From: Oscillospiraceae bacterium
Lineage (GTDB): Bacteria > Bacillota > Clostridia > Oscillospirales > Oscillospiraceae
NCBI GenBank assembly: GCA_017619715.1
Contig: JAFZRS010000002.1
Location: forward strand, 62,001 to 126,000
Length of the DNA: 64,000 bases
Direction: 5' to 3'
In this document: positions 53,234-62,186 of the stretch, in pieces
Layout: each line of letters begins with the position of its first letter
How positions within the stretch are numbered: the first letter of the stretch is position 1
The notes under the pieces: model-generated
The model's database searches: none
The model's input: only the letters and a program-made list of their open reading frames with translations
What the model was told of the DNA's origin: nothing
Program-made: the position numbers and the translations under genes

Positions 53234-53652
53234 TATTGGCGATCCTTCAGGAGGTCGCGGATCTCACCGAGCAGCTCCTCGGTAGTGGGACCGGCAGGTT
53301 CGGCGGCCGCTTCCTCCGCGGCTTCTTTTTTCTTCTTCAGCTTGTTCATGCCCTTGACCACCAGGAACATCACAAATGCAATGATAATGAAGTCCAAAAT
53401 CACAGACAGCAAACTGCCGAAGTTCACAGCCACCTCAGCCACCTCGTTGACCTCATCGGCCGCTTTGAGCACCCATTTCCACTGGCTGAAATCCACGCCG
53501 CCGGTGATCATGGAAATGAACGGCATGATAATATCGTTGACCAGCGAGGCGGTAATCTTTCCAAACGCGCCGCCGATCACAACGCCGATCGCCATGTCCA
53601 GTACGTTGCCGCGCATGGCAAAATCCTTGAACTCTCCGAAAAACTTCTTCAT
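53233..53652 (-). CDS. mscL: Large-conductance mechanosensitive channel
   Basis: A 139-residue pentameric channel releasing solutes under osmotic stress. The N-terminal helix (KKFFGEFKDFAMRGNVLDMAIGV), TM1 with AFGKITASLVNDIIMPF, TM2 (LLSVILDFIIIAFVMFLVV) and C-terminal helical bundle with TTEELLGEIRDLL are all there. A long Lys/Glu/Ala linker precedes the bundle. Confidence 0.96.
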   Translation of the reverse strand: MKKFFGEFKDFAMRGNVLDMAIGVVIGGAFGKITASLVNDIIMPFISMITGGVDFSQWKWVLKAADEVNEVAEVAVNFGSLLSVILDFIIIAFVMFLVVKGMNKLKKKKEAAEEAAAEPAGPTTEELLGEIRDLLKDRQ

Positions 53653-53708
53653 AATGTACCTCCTGTGAATACAAATAGTTTATTTTCTATTATAAATAAC
53701 TAAAAGTT

Positions 53709-55031
53709 TTAGTTTTTGGGAACCAAACGCTCACAGCCGCCCATATAGGGCTGCAGCGCGGCGGGAATCAAGACAGAGCCGTCGGACTGCAAATTGTTCT
53801 CCAGAAAGGCAATCAGCATACGGGGCGGCGCCACCACGGTATTGTTGAGGGTATGGGGCAAATACATCCGTCCGTCTTCGCCTTTCACGCGGATTTTCAG
53901 CCGGCGCGCCTGGGCATCGCCCAGGTTGGAACAGGAACAGACCTCAAAGTATTTTTGCTGACGGGGCGACCATGCTTCAATATCACAGCTCTTGCATTTC
54001 AGATCCGCCAGATCGCCGGAACAGCATTCCAACTGCCGTACGGGGATATCCAGCGAACGGAACAGCTCCACGCTGTAACGCCACATCTGCTCGTACCATT
54101 TCATGCTGTCCTCCGGCTTGCAGACCACGATCATCTCCTGCTTTTCAAACTGATGAATCCGGTACACGCCGCGCTCTTCGATGCCGTGAGCGCCTTTCTC
54201 TTTGCGGAAACACGGGGAGTAGGAGGTCAGCGTCTGGGGCAGCTTGCTCTCCGGAAGGATCTGATCAATGAACTTTCCGATCATGGAGTGCTCACTGGTT
54301 CCGATGAGGTAGAGATCCTCGCCCTCAATCTTATACATCATGGCGTCCATCTCCGCAAAGCTCATCACGCCGGTCACCACGTTGCCGCGGATCATGAAGG
54401 GCGGAATGCAGTAGGTGAAGCCTTTGCCGATCATGAAGTCCCGGGCGTAGGCAGTCACGGCGCTGTGGAGGCGGGCGATGTCGCCCATCAGATAGTAAAA
54501 TCCGTTGCCGGAGACACGCCCGGCAGCGTCCATGTCGATGCCGTTGAAACGCTCCATGATGTCCGTATGGTAGGGAACCTCAAAGTCCGGCGTTTTGGGT
54601 TCGCCAAAACGCTGTACCTCTACGTTATGGCTGTCGTCCGGTCCGATGGGGACGCTGGGGTCGATCATCTGAGGAATCACCATCATAATTTGTGTCAGAC
54701 GTTCGGTGACCTCCGCCAGACGGGCGTCCAGTCGCTCCATCTCCTCGGCGTTAGCGCGGACAGCATCATTATTGGACGCAATCTGCGCCTCCAGTTCCGC
54801 CTTTTTTGCGCCGTCGTCACACTTCTTTAACTGCCCGTACAGCGGCCCGTTGGCTTTACTGAGCCGGTTGCGCTCGGCCTTCAAAGCGTCGCCTCGCGCG
54901 ATCGCGTCCCGGCGCTCGGCATCCAGCGCTACCGCCTCGTCCACCAGCGGCAGCTTGGTGTTTTGAAACTTTTTGCGGATATTCTCTTTAACAAGCTCGG
55001 GATTTTCCCTTACAAAACGAATATCAAGCAT
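53709..55031 (-). CDS. serS: Seryl-tRNA synthetase
   Basis: A 440-residue class II synthetase: N-terminal coiled-coil arm (about 25-105), motif 2 with FRKEKGAHGIEERGVYRIHQFEK (near 265) and motif 3 near 370-400. The start is ATG 55031 behind AAAGGAGATC; the open frame extends upstream through a parS site. No T-box is visible. Confidence 0.95.
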   Translation of the reverse strand: MLDIRFVRENPELVKENIRKKFQNTKLPLVDEAVALDAERRDAIARGDALKAERNRLSKANGPLYGQLKKCDDGAKKAELEAQIASNNDAVRANAEEMERLDARLAEVTERLTQIMMVIPQMIDPSVPIGPDDSHNVEVQRFGEPKTPDFEVPYHTDIMERFNGIDMDAAGRVSGNGFYYLMGDIARLHSAVTAYARDFMIGKGFTYCIPPFMIRGNVVTGVMSFAEMDAMMYKIEGEDLYLIGTSEHSMIGKFIDQILPESKLPQTLTSYSPCFRKEKGAHGIEERGVYRIHQFEKQEMIVVCKPEDSMKWYEQMWRYSVELFRSLDIPVRQLECCSGDLADLKCKSCDIEAWSPRQQKYFEVCSCSNLGDAQARRLKIRVKGEDGRMYLPHTLNNTVVAPPRMLIAFLENNLQSDGSVLIPAALQPYMGGCERLVPKN

Positions 55032-55050
55032 AAACGGTGATCTCCTTTGT

Positions 55051-55066
55051 TGTTTCACGTGAAACG
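55051..55066. promoter_or_regulatory. parS site 1
   Basis: TGTTTCACGTGAAACG matches the bacterial parS consensus in 14 of 16 bases by eye. It lies between the serS start and the parB stop codon. Confidence 0.85.
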
Positions 55067-55076
55067 CCCGGAGGCG

Positions 55077-55946
55077 TCAGTTCTTTTTCAGATTAGTCAG
55101 CGCGTCCAACAGCGCGTTCAAGTCGTCCGTGCCGTAGTATTCCAGCTCAATACGACCCTTTTTGCGTCCGGTGATGATCTTACAGCCGCGACCCAGACGG
55201 CTGCTCAGCTCCCGGGCGGCCTCCTGCGCATAGTCCACGGTGAGAGTGGGCGCAATCGCTTTGCGGCTCTTTTTGTCGGCGGAGAGCTTTTTGACCAGCA
55301 GCTCCGTCTGGCGCACCGACAGGCCGTTTTTCACTACCGTTTCGGCGGCGGTCTGCTGCAGCGCAGCGGGGAGGGGCAACAGCGCGCGAGCGTGTCCGGC
55401 GGAGAGGCAACCGTTCTCCACCATGGCGCGCACAGCGTCTGTCAAATGCAGCAAACGCAGTGCGTTAGCAACGGCGGCACGAGATTTGCCCACCCGTTGG
55501 GCGGCCTGTTCCTGGGTTAAACCGTACTGGGCGGTCAGCGTCCGGTAGCCCTCGGCCTCCTCCATGGGGTTGAGATCTTCCCGTTGGAGGTTTTCGATCA
55601 TGGCAAGCTCCATGGTTTCCCGGTCGTCTGCCTCGATGACAATGGCGGGCACTTCCCGCAACCCTGCCAGCCGGGCGGCGCGCCAGCGCCGTTCGCCGGC
55701 GATAATCTGGTAGTAACCGGATTGCAGACGCCGTACGAGCAGGGGCTGCAAAATGCCGTGCTGGCGAATGGAATCCGCCAGATCCTCCAGCGCGTCCGAA
55801 TCAAATTGCTTGCGGGGCTGGGAGGCACAGCTCTCCACCTGGGAGATGGGGAGCAAAAGCCGCTCTTTCTCCGACTGGGCGTCCATAAAATCGTTGCCAA
55901 GTAGAGCGCCCAGACCCTTTCCCAGACCTCGGGACGTATTTGCCAC
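55077..55946 (-). CDS. parB: Chromosome-partitioning protein ParB
   Basis: A 289-residue ParB: ParB/Srx CTPase domain (about 30-115, GYYQIIAGERRWRAARLAG), helix-turn-helix for parS binding (LTQEQAAQRVGKSRAAVANALRLL near 145), and a C-terminal dimer domain (240-289). The start is GTG 55946 behind GAAAGGAGTGATC. It is 15 bp after parA. Confidence 0.96.
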   Translation of the reverse strand: MANTSRGLGKGLGALLGNDFMDAQSEKERLLLPISQVESCASQPRKQFDSDALEDLADSIRQHGILQPLLVRRLQSGYYQIIAGERRWRAARLAGLREVPAIVIEADDRETMELAMIENLQREDLNPMEEAEGYRTLTAQYGLTQEQAAQRVGKSRAAVANALRLLHLTDAVRAMVENGCLSAGHARALLPLPAALQQTAAETVVKNGLSVRQTELLVKKLSADKKSRKAIAPTLTVDYAQEAARELSSRLGRGCKIITGRKKGRIELEYYGTDDLNALLDALTNLKKN

Positions 55947-55961
55947 GACGGATCACTCCTT

Positions 55962-56717
55962 TCAGGGGTTTTTCTTCAAAAACTCCGCGGCCAGCGCGGT
56001 ATAAGCCTCCGCACCGCGACAGGTGCGGTCGTAGGCGGTAATAGGTTTGCCGTGGCTGGGCGCCTCGCTCAGCCGGACGTTGCGGGGCACCACAGTGGAG
56101 TAGACCTTTCCGGGGAAAAACCGCTTGACCTCCTGCGCCACCTGCAGCGCCAGATTGGTGCGTCCGTCGAACATGGTCAGCAAAACGCCCTCCACCTGCA
56201 GCGCCGGATTCATGGATCGGCGCACGATGCGCACGGTGTTCATCAGGTCGCTCAACCCCTCCAGCGCGTAGTATTCACCCTGTACCGGCACCAGCAGAGA
56301 GTCCGCCGCGCATAAGGCGTTGAGGGTCAGCAATTCCAGAGAAGGGGGGCAGTCAATCAGAATGAAATCGTACCGATCCCGCACCTGCTCCAGCGCGGCT
56401 TTGAGCAGGAACTGACGGTGCTCCATCTCGATCATCTCGATTCCGGCTCCCGCCAGCGCTTTGTTGGCAGGCAACACGTCACCGTACCGGGTGGAGACGA
56501 TGGCGTCTTCCGCGCTTTTGCCGTTAATTAACACATCATACACGCCGCCGGAGGTGGATTTGTCCACGCCCATGCCGGAGGTGGCGTTTGCCTGAGGGTC
56601 AAAGTCGCACAGCAGCACCCGGCGTCCCGCCTGGTGCAGTGCGGCGGTCAGGTTGACGCAGGTGGTGGTTTTTCCTACGCCCCCTTTTTGATTGACGATC
56701 GCAACGATCTTTGCCAC
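55962..56717 (-). CDS. parA: Chromosome-partitioning ATPase ParA (Soj)
   Basis: A 251-residue deviant-Walker ATPase: NQKGGVGKTTTCVNL near residue 8, CDFDPQANATSGM near 37, and a C-terminal basic surface. The likely start is GTG 56717 behind GGGGAGGT; an ATG at 56741 lacks a site. Moves ParB-parS complexes on the nucleoid. Confidence 0.95.
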   Translation of the reverse strand: MAKIVAIVNQKGGVGKTTTCVNLTAALHQAGRRVLLCDFDPQANATSGMGVDKSTSGGVYDVLINGKSAEDAIVSTRYGDVLPANKALAGAGIEMIEMEHRQFLLKAALEQVRDRYDFILIDCPPSLELLTLNALCAADSLLVPVQGEYYALEGLSDLMNTVRIVRRSMNPALQVEGVLLTMFDGRTNLALQVAQEVKRFFPGKVYSTVVPRNVRLSEAPSHGKPITAYDRTCRGAEAYTALAAEFLKKNP

Positions 56718-56758
56718 GGCTTGTCCAACCTCCCCACCCATTGTAAAAGGTTAAATAT

Positions 56759-56786
56759 AGTATAGCACAAAGAGCCACGGTTGCAA
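56759..56786 (-). promoter_or_regulatory. Promoter of parA-parB
   Basis: Minus-strand TTGCAA (56781-56786), 16 bp, TATACT (56759-56764). parS site 2 is about 30 bp upstream of the -35. Confidence 0.65.
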
Positions 56787-56815
56787 GAGATACTTGAAAG
56801 TTTTTTCATTCCCGG

Positions 56816-56839
56816 GAGATGTTTCACGTGAAACATCTC
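56816..56839. promoter_or_regulatory. parS site 2
   Basis: A perfect 24-bp palindrome centred on TTTCACGTGAAA. It is the closest of the three to the consensus. Confidence 0.9.
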
Positions 56840-56856
56840 GCCATACAGACACAAAA

Positions 56857-56890
56857 CCCCGTCGATGTTTCACGTGACACATCGACGGGG
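56857..56890 (-). terminator. Amylase terminator containing parS site 3
   Basis: Arms CCCCGTCGATGT and ACATCGACGGGG enclose TTCACGTGAC; together they form a long stem with one mismatch pair (T-C against the symmetric A). On the minus strand, four Ts follow. The centre is a parS variant (TGTTTCACGTGACACA, 56866-56881). It lies four bases after the amylase stop codon. Confidence 0.75.
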
Positions 56891-56894
56891 GCAA

Positions 56895-58766
56895 TCAGAT
56901 CAGCAACAAACCGGAGATGGGCGGGACGGACAGGTGCAGCAGGTGGTCGCGTACAAAAAACTGCTGACCGGAAAGCGCGTCTGCGGCAAGGGTTCCTTGC
57001 CACGGAAGCGTCAGCTCCAGCGGACTGTCGCCGGCGTTGAGAACGACCAGAGATATCTCTTGCGCCGTCTGCCGGCGAAAAACCAAACCGCCGCCCGAAG
57101 CATAGAGATATTCGATATCACCGGCCTGGAGGGAGTCGCGCTGGGCACGCAGCGCACCCAGGCGGCGGAAATGCCGCAGCAAAGAGGGGTCTTCCTCGCC
57201 CCAGGGGAAGGCGCCCCGGTTCAAAGGGTCCTCAAAGCCCTCCATGCCTGCCTCATCGCCGTAAAAGAGGGTGGGGGAGCCGGGGAAGGAGTACAGCAGC
57301 AGCGCGGCAAGCCTCAGCCGCGCCACGCCCCGGATTCGTTCGGCAGGACACAGACGGTAGGCGGCGCGTTGGTCCTTTGTTTCAATAGGGGCGCCGGGCG
57401 CGGCGCCTAACAGCGTTAACACCCGGGGCGTATCGTGGGTGGAGAGAATATTCAGCGCGGAGTAGAAGGCGGCAGGGGGGTAATTTTCCCGCAGCGTCTC
57501 CATCGTTTCCTTAAACTCGGCGGCGTCGCCGCCGCCCAGCCAACTCAGCGCGGCGGTGCGGAAGGGATAATTCATCAGACCGTCCGTCTCCTGTCCCAGC
57601 AGATAGCGGCGGCGACGGGAGTAGGCAATCTTGTTGCTGCCGTCCTCCCAAACCTCTCCCAGCAGAAAGCTGTCGGGCTTTTCCTCGGTCATCACGCGCC
57701 GAATCTCGGCGATGAACGAATCAGGCAGTTCGTCTGCCACGTCCAGCCGCCAGGCATCGGCGCCGCAGCGCATCCAGTGGCGGATCACGCTGTCCTCGCC
57801 GGTGATAATAAAGCGGCGATAATCGGGGTTTTCTTCATTGATAGCCGGTAGGGTTTGAATTCCCCACCAGGCGTCATATTCCTCCGGCCAGCGGTGAAAA
57901 GTATACCATGAATAGTAGGGAGACATGGGACTCTGTGCGGCGCCCAGCTGGGAATAGTATCCTCGGGCGTTGAAATAGCGGCTGTTGGAGCCGGTATGAT
58001 TGAATACGCCGTCCAGCATTACGCGCATACCGCGCTTGTGCGCCTCGGCGCAAAGGGTGCGAAAATCAGCTTCGGAACCCAGCATAGGGTCAATAGCCAT
58101 ATAGTCAGCGGTATTGTAGCGGTGGTTGGAATCCGCCTCAAAAATCGGGCAGAGGTACAGCGTCGTTACACACAGGGACTGCAGATAGTCCAGTTTGGAG
58201 ATAATCCCCGCCAGACTGCCTCCAAAAAAGTCTCTGTTCGTAATCTCGCCGCCGGCTTCGGGACGGTACACGGGCTGATCGCGCCAGTTTTCATGGACAA
58301 GCCGTTCGCCTATCATGCCGGACGGATCCGGCACGGACAAACGACAAAAGCGATCCGGGAAAATCTGGTAGGTGACGCCTCGCCTGAACCAGTCAGGCGA
58401 CAGGCGTGAAGCATCATAGACGGTGAGCTGCCAACGCTGCACGGCGCCGTCTGCACAATAGCCGCCGCGACCGAAGGAGACGGAAGATCCGTCCCGGCGG
58501 GTAAAACGAAAGCTGTACCAAATCAGCTCGGGGCAGTCCGGCACGGTATAGACGCCGGAGAACAGATCGCCGCACTCACCCACACTCGGCAGGACAATTT
58601 GATCGGTGATGCCGGAGAATTCCCGGTATGCCAGCAGTTCACAGGCGGAAAAATTTTCGCCGGACAAGGGGCGGAGAGTAAACGTGACGCCGCTGCCGCA
58701 GGGGACAGCGCCGAAGGGAGACTTATAGCGCGTGTCCCGGGGATTAAAAACAAAAGAGTCTATCAT
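56895..58766 (-). CDS. GH13-family alpha-amylase/neopullulanase-like glucosidase
   Basis: A 623-residue cytoplasmic glycoside hydrolase. An N-terminal beta-sandwich (about 1-120), then the (beta/alpha)8 barrel: DGVFNHTGSNSRYF, nucleophile Asp in WRLDVADE (near 345), acid/base Glu in LLGEVWED (near 373) and HDTPR (near 455), then an all-beta C-terminal domain. No signal peptide. It resembles neopullulanase or cyclomaltodextrinase acting on short maltodextrins. It lies 9 bp after mrdA with a weak ribosome site. Confidence 0.88.
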   Translation of the reverse strand: MIDSFVFNPRDTRYKSPFGAVPCGSGVTFTLRPLSGENFSACELLAYREFSGITDQIVLPSVGECGDLFSGVYTVPDCPELIWYSFRFTRRDGSSVSFGRGGYCADGAVQRWQLTVYDASRLSPDWFRRGVTYQIFPDRFCRLSVPDPSGMIGERLVHENWRDQPVYRPEAGGEITNRDFFGGSLAGIISKLDYLQSLCVTTLYLCPIFEADSNHRYNTADYMAIDPMLGSEADFRTLCAEAHKRGMRVMLDGVFNHTGSNSRYFNARGYYSQLGAAQSPMSPYYSWYTFHRWPEEYDAWWGIQTLPAINEENPDYRRFIITGEDSVIRHWMRCGADAWRLDVADELPDSFIAEIRRVMTEEKPDSFLLGEVWEDGSNKIAYSRRRRYLLGQETDGLMNYPFRTAALSWLGGGDAAEFKETMETLRENYPPAAFYSALNILSTHDTPRVLTLLGAAPGAPIETKDQRAAYRLCPAERIRGVARLRLAALLLYSFPGSPTLFYGDEAGMEGFEDPLNRGAFPWGEEDPSLLRHFRRLGALRAQRDSLQAGDIEYLYASGGGLVFRRQTAQEISLVVLNAGDSPLELTLPWQGTLAADALSGQQFFVRDHLLHLSVPPISGLLLI

Positions 58767-58775
58767 AGTAAAAGC

Positions 58776-60779
58776 TCACTTCAAAAGAGTATTCTCGCCG
58801 GTGACGGCGTCGGAGCCTCCGGCGGCGAAATAAGAATTGATAATAGCCACGGCGGTATCCGCCAGCGCCGCGCCGCTGCCGCCCTTTTCAATAACGACTG
58901 CCACGGCAATCTCGGGGTTTTCATAGGGCGCAAAGGCGACAAATACGCCGTTGTTGATCTCCGTTCCCACCTGTGCTGTGCCGGTTTTGGCGCCGGCGGA
59001 CACCGTGCAGCGGGAAAACTGAGGAGCCACACTGCCGGAGACGGTCAGATCGTGCATGCCGGAGAGAACCGCCTGCACGGTGCTGTCGCTCATAGACACC
59101 ACGTTCAGCGGATCTTCATCGTAGGAGCGAATCAACCGGGTGTTGTCGTAGCTCCGGACGTTTTTGAGAAGGTGTGCGGCGCAGTGCTGTCCGTGGGAGG
59201 CAAGGGTGGCAATATAATTGGCCAGCTGCAGCGGTGTGAAAAGATTGTAGCTCTGTCCGATGGCGGCGGTAATGGTCTGTCCGTCCGACCAGTCCAGTCC
59301 GTGGCTCTCCGCGTAGGCGGGGGATGCCAGCGCGCCGCTGTTGTCGCCGATTTCGATGCCGGTGTGCTGTCCCAGACCAAACTGGGTGGCGTAATCGTCC
59401 AGCACGTCGATGCCCATCAGCCGCCCCACCTCGTAAAAGAAGTAGTTGCATGACTCGGTAATGGCGCGGGAGACATTCAGGTTGCCGTGGGTGCCGCCGC
59501 CTTGACGGTAAATCCAGCACATGGGCTGGGGATAGGCATAGTAGGTATAGATGCCGCGGTCGCGGACGGTGGTGCTGGGAGTAATGATGCCCGACTCCAG
59601 CGCCGCCACCGCGGTACAGGGCTTAAAGGTCGAGCCGGGAGCATAGATGCCGTCTACCGCGCGGTTGAACATGGGAAGTCGGCTGTCATGCAGCAGATCA
59701 TTGTAGTCTTGATCAAAGGTGGAAAGGTTATAGGTGGGGTAAGACGCCAATGCCAACACCTCGCCAGTTCCCACCTGCACTACCGCCGCCGCACCGCCGC
59801 GCTGCTCGCTGTCCTTGTCGATCATGCCCTCAATGGTTTGCGCCAGAATATGCTCGGTATCCTCCTGCAGGTCGATATCCAGCGTCAACTCCACGGTGTG
59901 TCCGGGCTGGGGCGCTTTTGTGTACACCTCGCCGGTAATCTTGCCGCTGTTGTCGGTGGTAATCAGCCGGGTGCCGTTGACGCCGTGCAGATCGGACTCA
60001 AACGCCTGCTCCACGCCGCCCAAACCAACCAGCGCGTCCATGGAATAGCCCAAATCCTTGTATTTATCCCAGTCCTCCGCGTAAATTCGGGAGATACGCC
60101 CTAAAATATGAGCGGCGTAGGGTGTGTTATACGTGCGGGCGGAGGATGTGCCGGGTGTCACACCGGGAAACTGTCCGTCCACGATTTGGCTGATAAGCTC
60201 CACCGGCACATCGTCGGCAAAGAGGTAAGACGGGCGCAGCACCAGCTCATACCGCACGCCCAACAGGGCGCGTGCGTCCTCGGGGGAGAGCGCGGTATCT
60301 ATGCTGAACGCCGTCCGCAACGAAGCAATTAAATCTGCCGCGGCAATAGATTCGGAGAGATTTCGTTTGCGTAAAAAAGACAAAAAATTCTCATTTTCGT
60401 CTATTTTAGAAGTATAGGAAAACGGTGCGCCCAAGGAGACGGGAAAAGAATCATTCCAGACGATCCCATTGTCGCGGCACAGCCGGATCAGTTGTAAAAT
60501 GGCGGCGTTCAGATCTTCGTCGCCGGAAAAATGCTCACGGGAGAAGGTGAGGGTATAGGTCAGGCGATTGCTGACCAGCACCTTGCCGTTGCGGTCGGTG
60601 AGAATGCCGCGGGACGCCTCCACCTCCCGGGCAGTGGCGTTGCTGGTGATAGACCGGGCGAGATATTCTCTGCCGTGGACGATTTGGTAATTATATAGTG
60701 TTCCGAAAAAAAGCAGCAAAAATAAGCCGAACAGAACGGCCAGTCCGATCAATCTCGGTTTTGCGGGATTTTGCTTCAT
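58776..60779 (-). CDS. mrdA: Penicillin-binding protein 2 (elongasome transpeptidase)
   Basis: A 667-residue class B PBP: an N-terminal anchor helix (about 10-30), dimerisation domain, and the transpeptidase with SxxK PGSTFKPCTAV (near 375), SxN SCNYFFYE (near 440) and KTG GAKTGTAQV (near 605). It cross-links peptidoglycan during cell elongation with MreC/MreD. AGGAGTG precedes the ATG. It follows mreD by 22 bp. Confidence 0.95.
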   Translation of the reverse strand: MKQNPAKPRLIGLAVLFGLFLLLFFGTLYNYQIVHGREYLARSITSNATAREVEASRGILTDRNGKVLVSNRLTYTLTFSREHFSGDEDLNAAILQLIRLCRDNGIVWNDSFPVSLGAPFSYTSKIDENENFLSFLRKRNLSESIAAADLIASLRTAFSIDTALSPEDARALLGVRYELVLRPSYLFADDVPVELISQIVDGQFPGVTPGTSSARTYNTPYAAHILGRISRIYAEDWDKYKDLGYSMDALVGLGGVEQAFESDLHGVNGTRLITTDNSGKITGEVYTKAPQPGHTVELTLDIDLQEDTEHILAQTIEGMIDKDSEQRGGAAAVVQVGTGEVLALASYPTYNLSTFDQDYNDLLHDSRLPMFNRAVDGIYAPGSTFKPCTAVAALESGIITPSTTVRDRGIYTYYAYPQPMCWIYRQGGGTHGNLNVSRAITESCNYFFYEVGRLMGIDVLDDYATQFGLGQHTGIEIGDNSGALASPAYAESHGLDWSDGQTITAAIGQSYNLFTPLQLANYIATLASHGQHCAAHLLKNVRSYDNTRLIRSYDEDPLNVVSMSDSTVQAVLSGMHDLTVSGSVAPQFSRCTVSAGAKTGTAQVGTEINNGVFVAFAPYENPEIAVAVVIEKGGSGAALADTAVAIINSYFAAGGSDAVTGENTLLK

Positions 60780-60801
60780 GGGACACTCCTTTATGCCGGG
60801 A

Positions 60802-61308
60802 TCATTCCGCCCGGAAGCGGAGATGAATGGGTCGCAACAGCAGATAGACAGGTAAAATCAGCGGCAGGGAGAGAAGGATCTCTTTGCCGATCAAGCCTGC
60901 CGCCGCCGGAAAGGTCACTATGTGGCTGTAGGAGAGAAACAGGGCGTATAAAACGCCGTGCAGGAGCAGCGCCAGTAGTGCCGAGACGGTGGAGCATAAA
61001 AGTCCGGGCATCATCAGGCGTCTGGCAATCAGTCCTGCCAGCAGTGCCGCCGAGGCAAAGGTGAGCGTGTAAAAACAGGGAATCACCGCGATCATCAGCA
61101 GGTCGCATGCAAGACCGAATATCGCGGCGGCGCACAGACTCTCCTGCCGGTCTTCGCAGGCGGACACCGCACCCACCAGAACCGGCGGCAGAAACGGATG
61201 CACGCCCCAAAGGCGCAAGCCGTTGAGCGCCAGCGATTGCACCGCCATCAGTACGGCGGCGGCAAGCGCGTAAAAGAGCCAGCGGTAAAATAGATCACCT
61301 TGTTTCAT
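60802..61308 (-). CDS. mreD: Rod shape-determining protein MreD
   Basis: A 168-residue membrane protein with five or six helices, placed between mreC and mrdA where MreD belongs. Sequence is divergent, as usual for this family, and includes the GLACDLLM turn after a second helix. Confidence 0.85.
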   Translation of the reverse strand: MKQGDLFYRWLFYALAAAVLMAVQSLALNGLRLWGVHPFLPPVLVGAVSACEDRQESLCAAAIFGLACDLLMIAVIPCFYTLTFASAALLAGLIARRLMMPGLLCSTVSALLALLLHGVLYALFLSYSHIVTFPAAAGLIGKEILLSLPLILPVYLLLRPIHLRFRAE

Positions 61309-61346
61309 GGCACAGATCTCCCTGTGGGAAAGAAATAATAAAAAAA

Positions 61347-62186
61347 TCAGTCCTCCACGGTAAAGGAGGTAATGACAAAGACCTCCTTAACTGTCGGCAC
61401 GTTGGCTTTTGGCGACACAATGGCATAGCGATCCAGACCGCTGTCGTCGGTGAGGATATCCTCCACAGAACCGATCACAAGCCCGGCGGGAAAGTAACCG
61501 CCCAGTCCGGAGGTGACGATTAAGTCCCCGTTGATGAGACTGCTCTCGCTGCTTAAATAGGAAAGCCGCAGTCTGTCTGCGGTAATCAAGCGCAGATCAC
61601 CTGCCGCCACGGCGATCTCGCCGGTGCGAAATACCATGGCGCCCAACTGCGAATCGGTATCCAGCACGGTGGTCACGGTGCTCCAGTTCAACCCCGCGTC
61701 GGTCACCACGCCGACCAGATAGCCGAACTCGTCCACCACGCAGTCACCGATAGAGATATCCTGGGCGGTGCCTTTGCTCAACGTCAGGGTAGATGCCCAG
61801 TTGGAGCTGCTGCGTGAGACCACCCGGGCAGAGGCGAAGGTAAAGTCCCGCCGCTGCTGGCGCAGACCCATGGCGTTTCGCAGACGCTGATTCTCCTCGC
61901 TGTCGGCGCCTGCACGGCGAAGCTGATCCTCCAATTCGGCAACACGCCGCTCCAATTCCTCGTTGCGAGCTTGCAGATCAGATACGCTCTGGAAATGCTC
62001 CGTCACGCCCTGTACCCAGCCGGATACGGCGCCGCCCGCCGCCCGGAACGGGGAGGCGACCACGCCGAGGGCGTTATATAGAAATCCTGTGCCGCTGCTG
62101 ATGGCGGACAGAATACAAAGCCCCACCGCCACCGCGGTAATGGCGGAGAGCAGAATCATTCCGTTTTTGGTAAAAAATCGTTTCAT
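61347..62186 (-). CDS. mreC: Rod shape-determining protein MreC
   Basis: A 279-residue protein: one membrane helix (about 10-32), a coiled coil (65-105, ELERRVAELEDQLRRAGA) and two beta domains with VVSRSSSNWASTLTLSKGT and FPAGLVIGSV. It scaffolds the elongation machinery. Its ATG overlaps the Maf stop by four bases. MreB is not in this window. Confidence 0.93.
   Translation of the reverse strand: MKRFFTKNGMILLSAITAVAVGLCILSAISSGTGFLYNALGVVASPFRAAGGAVSGWVQGVTEHFQSVSDLQARNEELERRVAELEDQLRRAGADSEENQRLRNAMGLRQQRRDFTFASARVVSRSSSNWASTLTLSKGTAQDISIGDCVVDEFGYLVGVVTDAGLNWSTVTTVLDTDSQLGAMVFRTGEIAVAAGDLRLITADRLRLSYLSSESSLINGDLIVTSGLGGYFPAGLVIGSVEDILTDDSGLDRYAIVSPKANVPTVKEVFVITSFTVED

Noticed and set aside
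53695-53716. Small AACTAAAA/TTTTAGTT inverted repeat between mscL and serS as a terminator
   Set aside because: It is a pure AT stem with almost no loop, so it is unlikely to stop transcription; mscL may be read through from serS.
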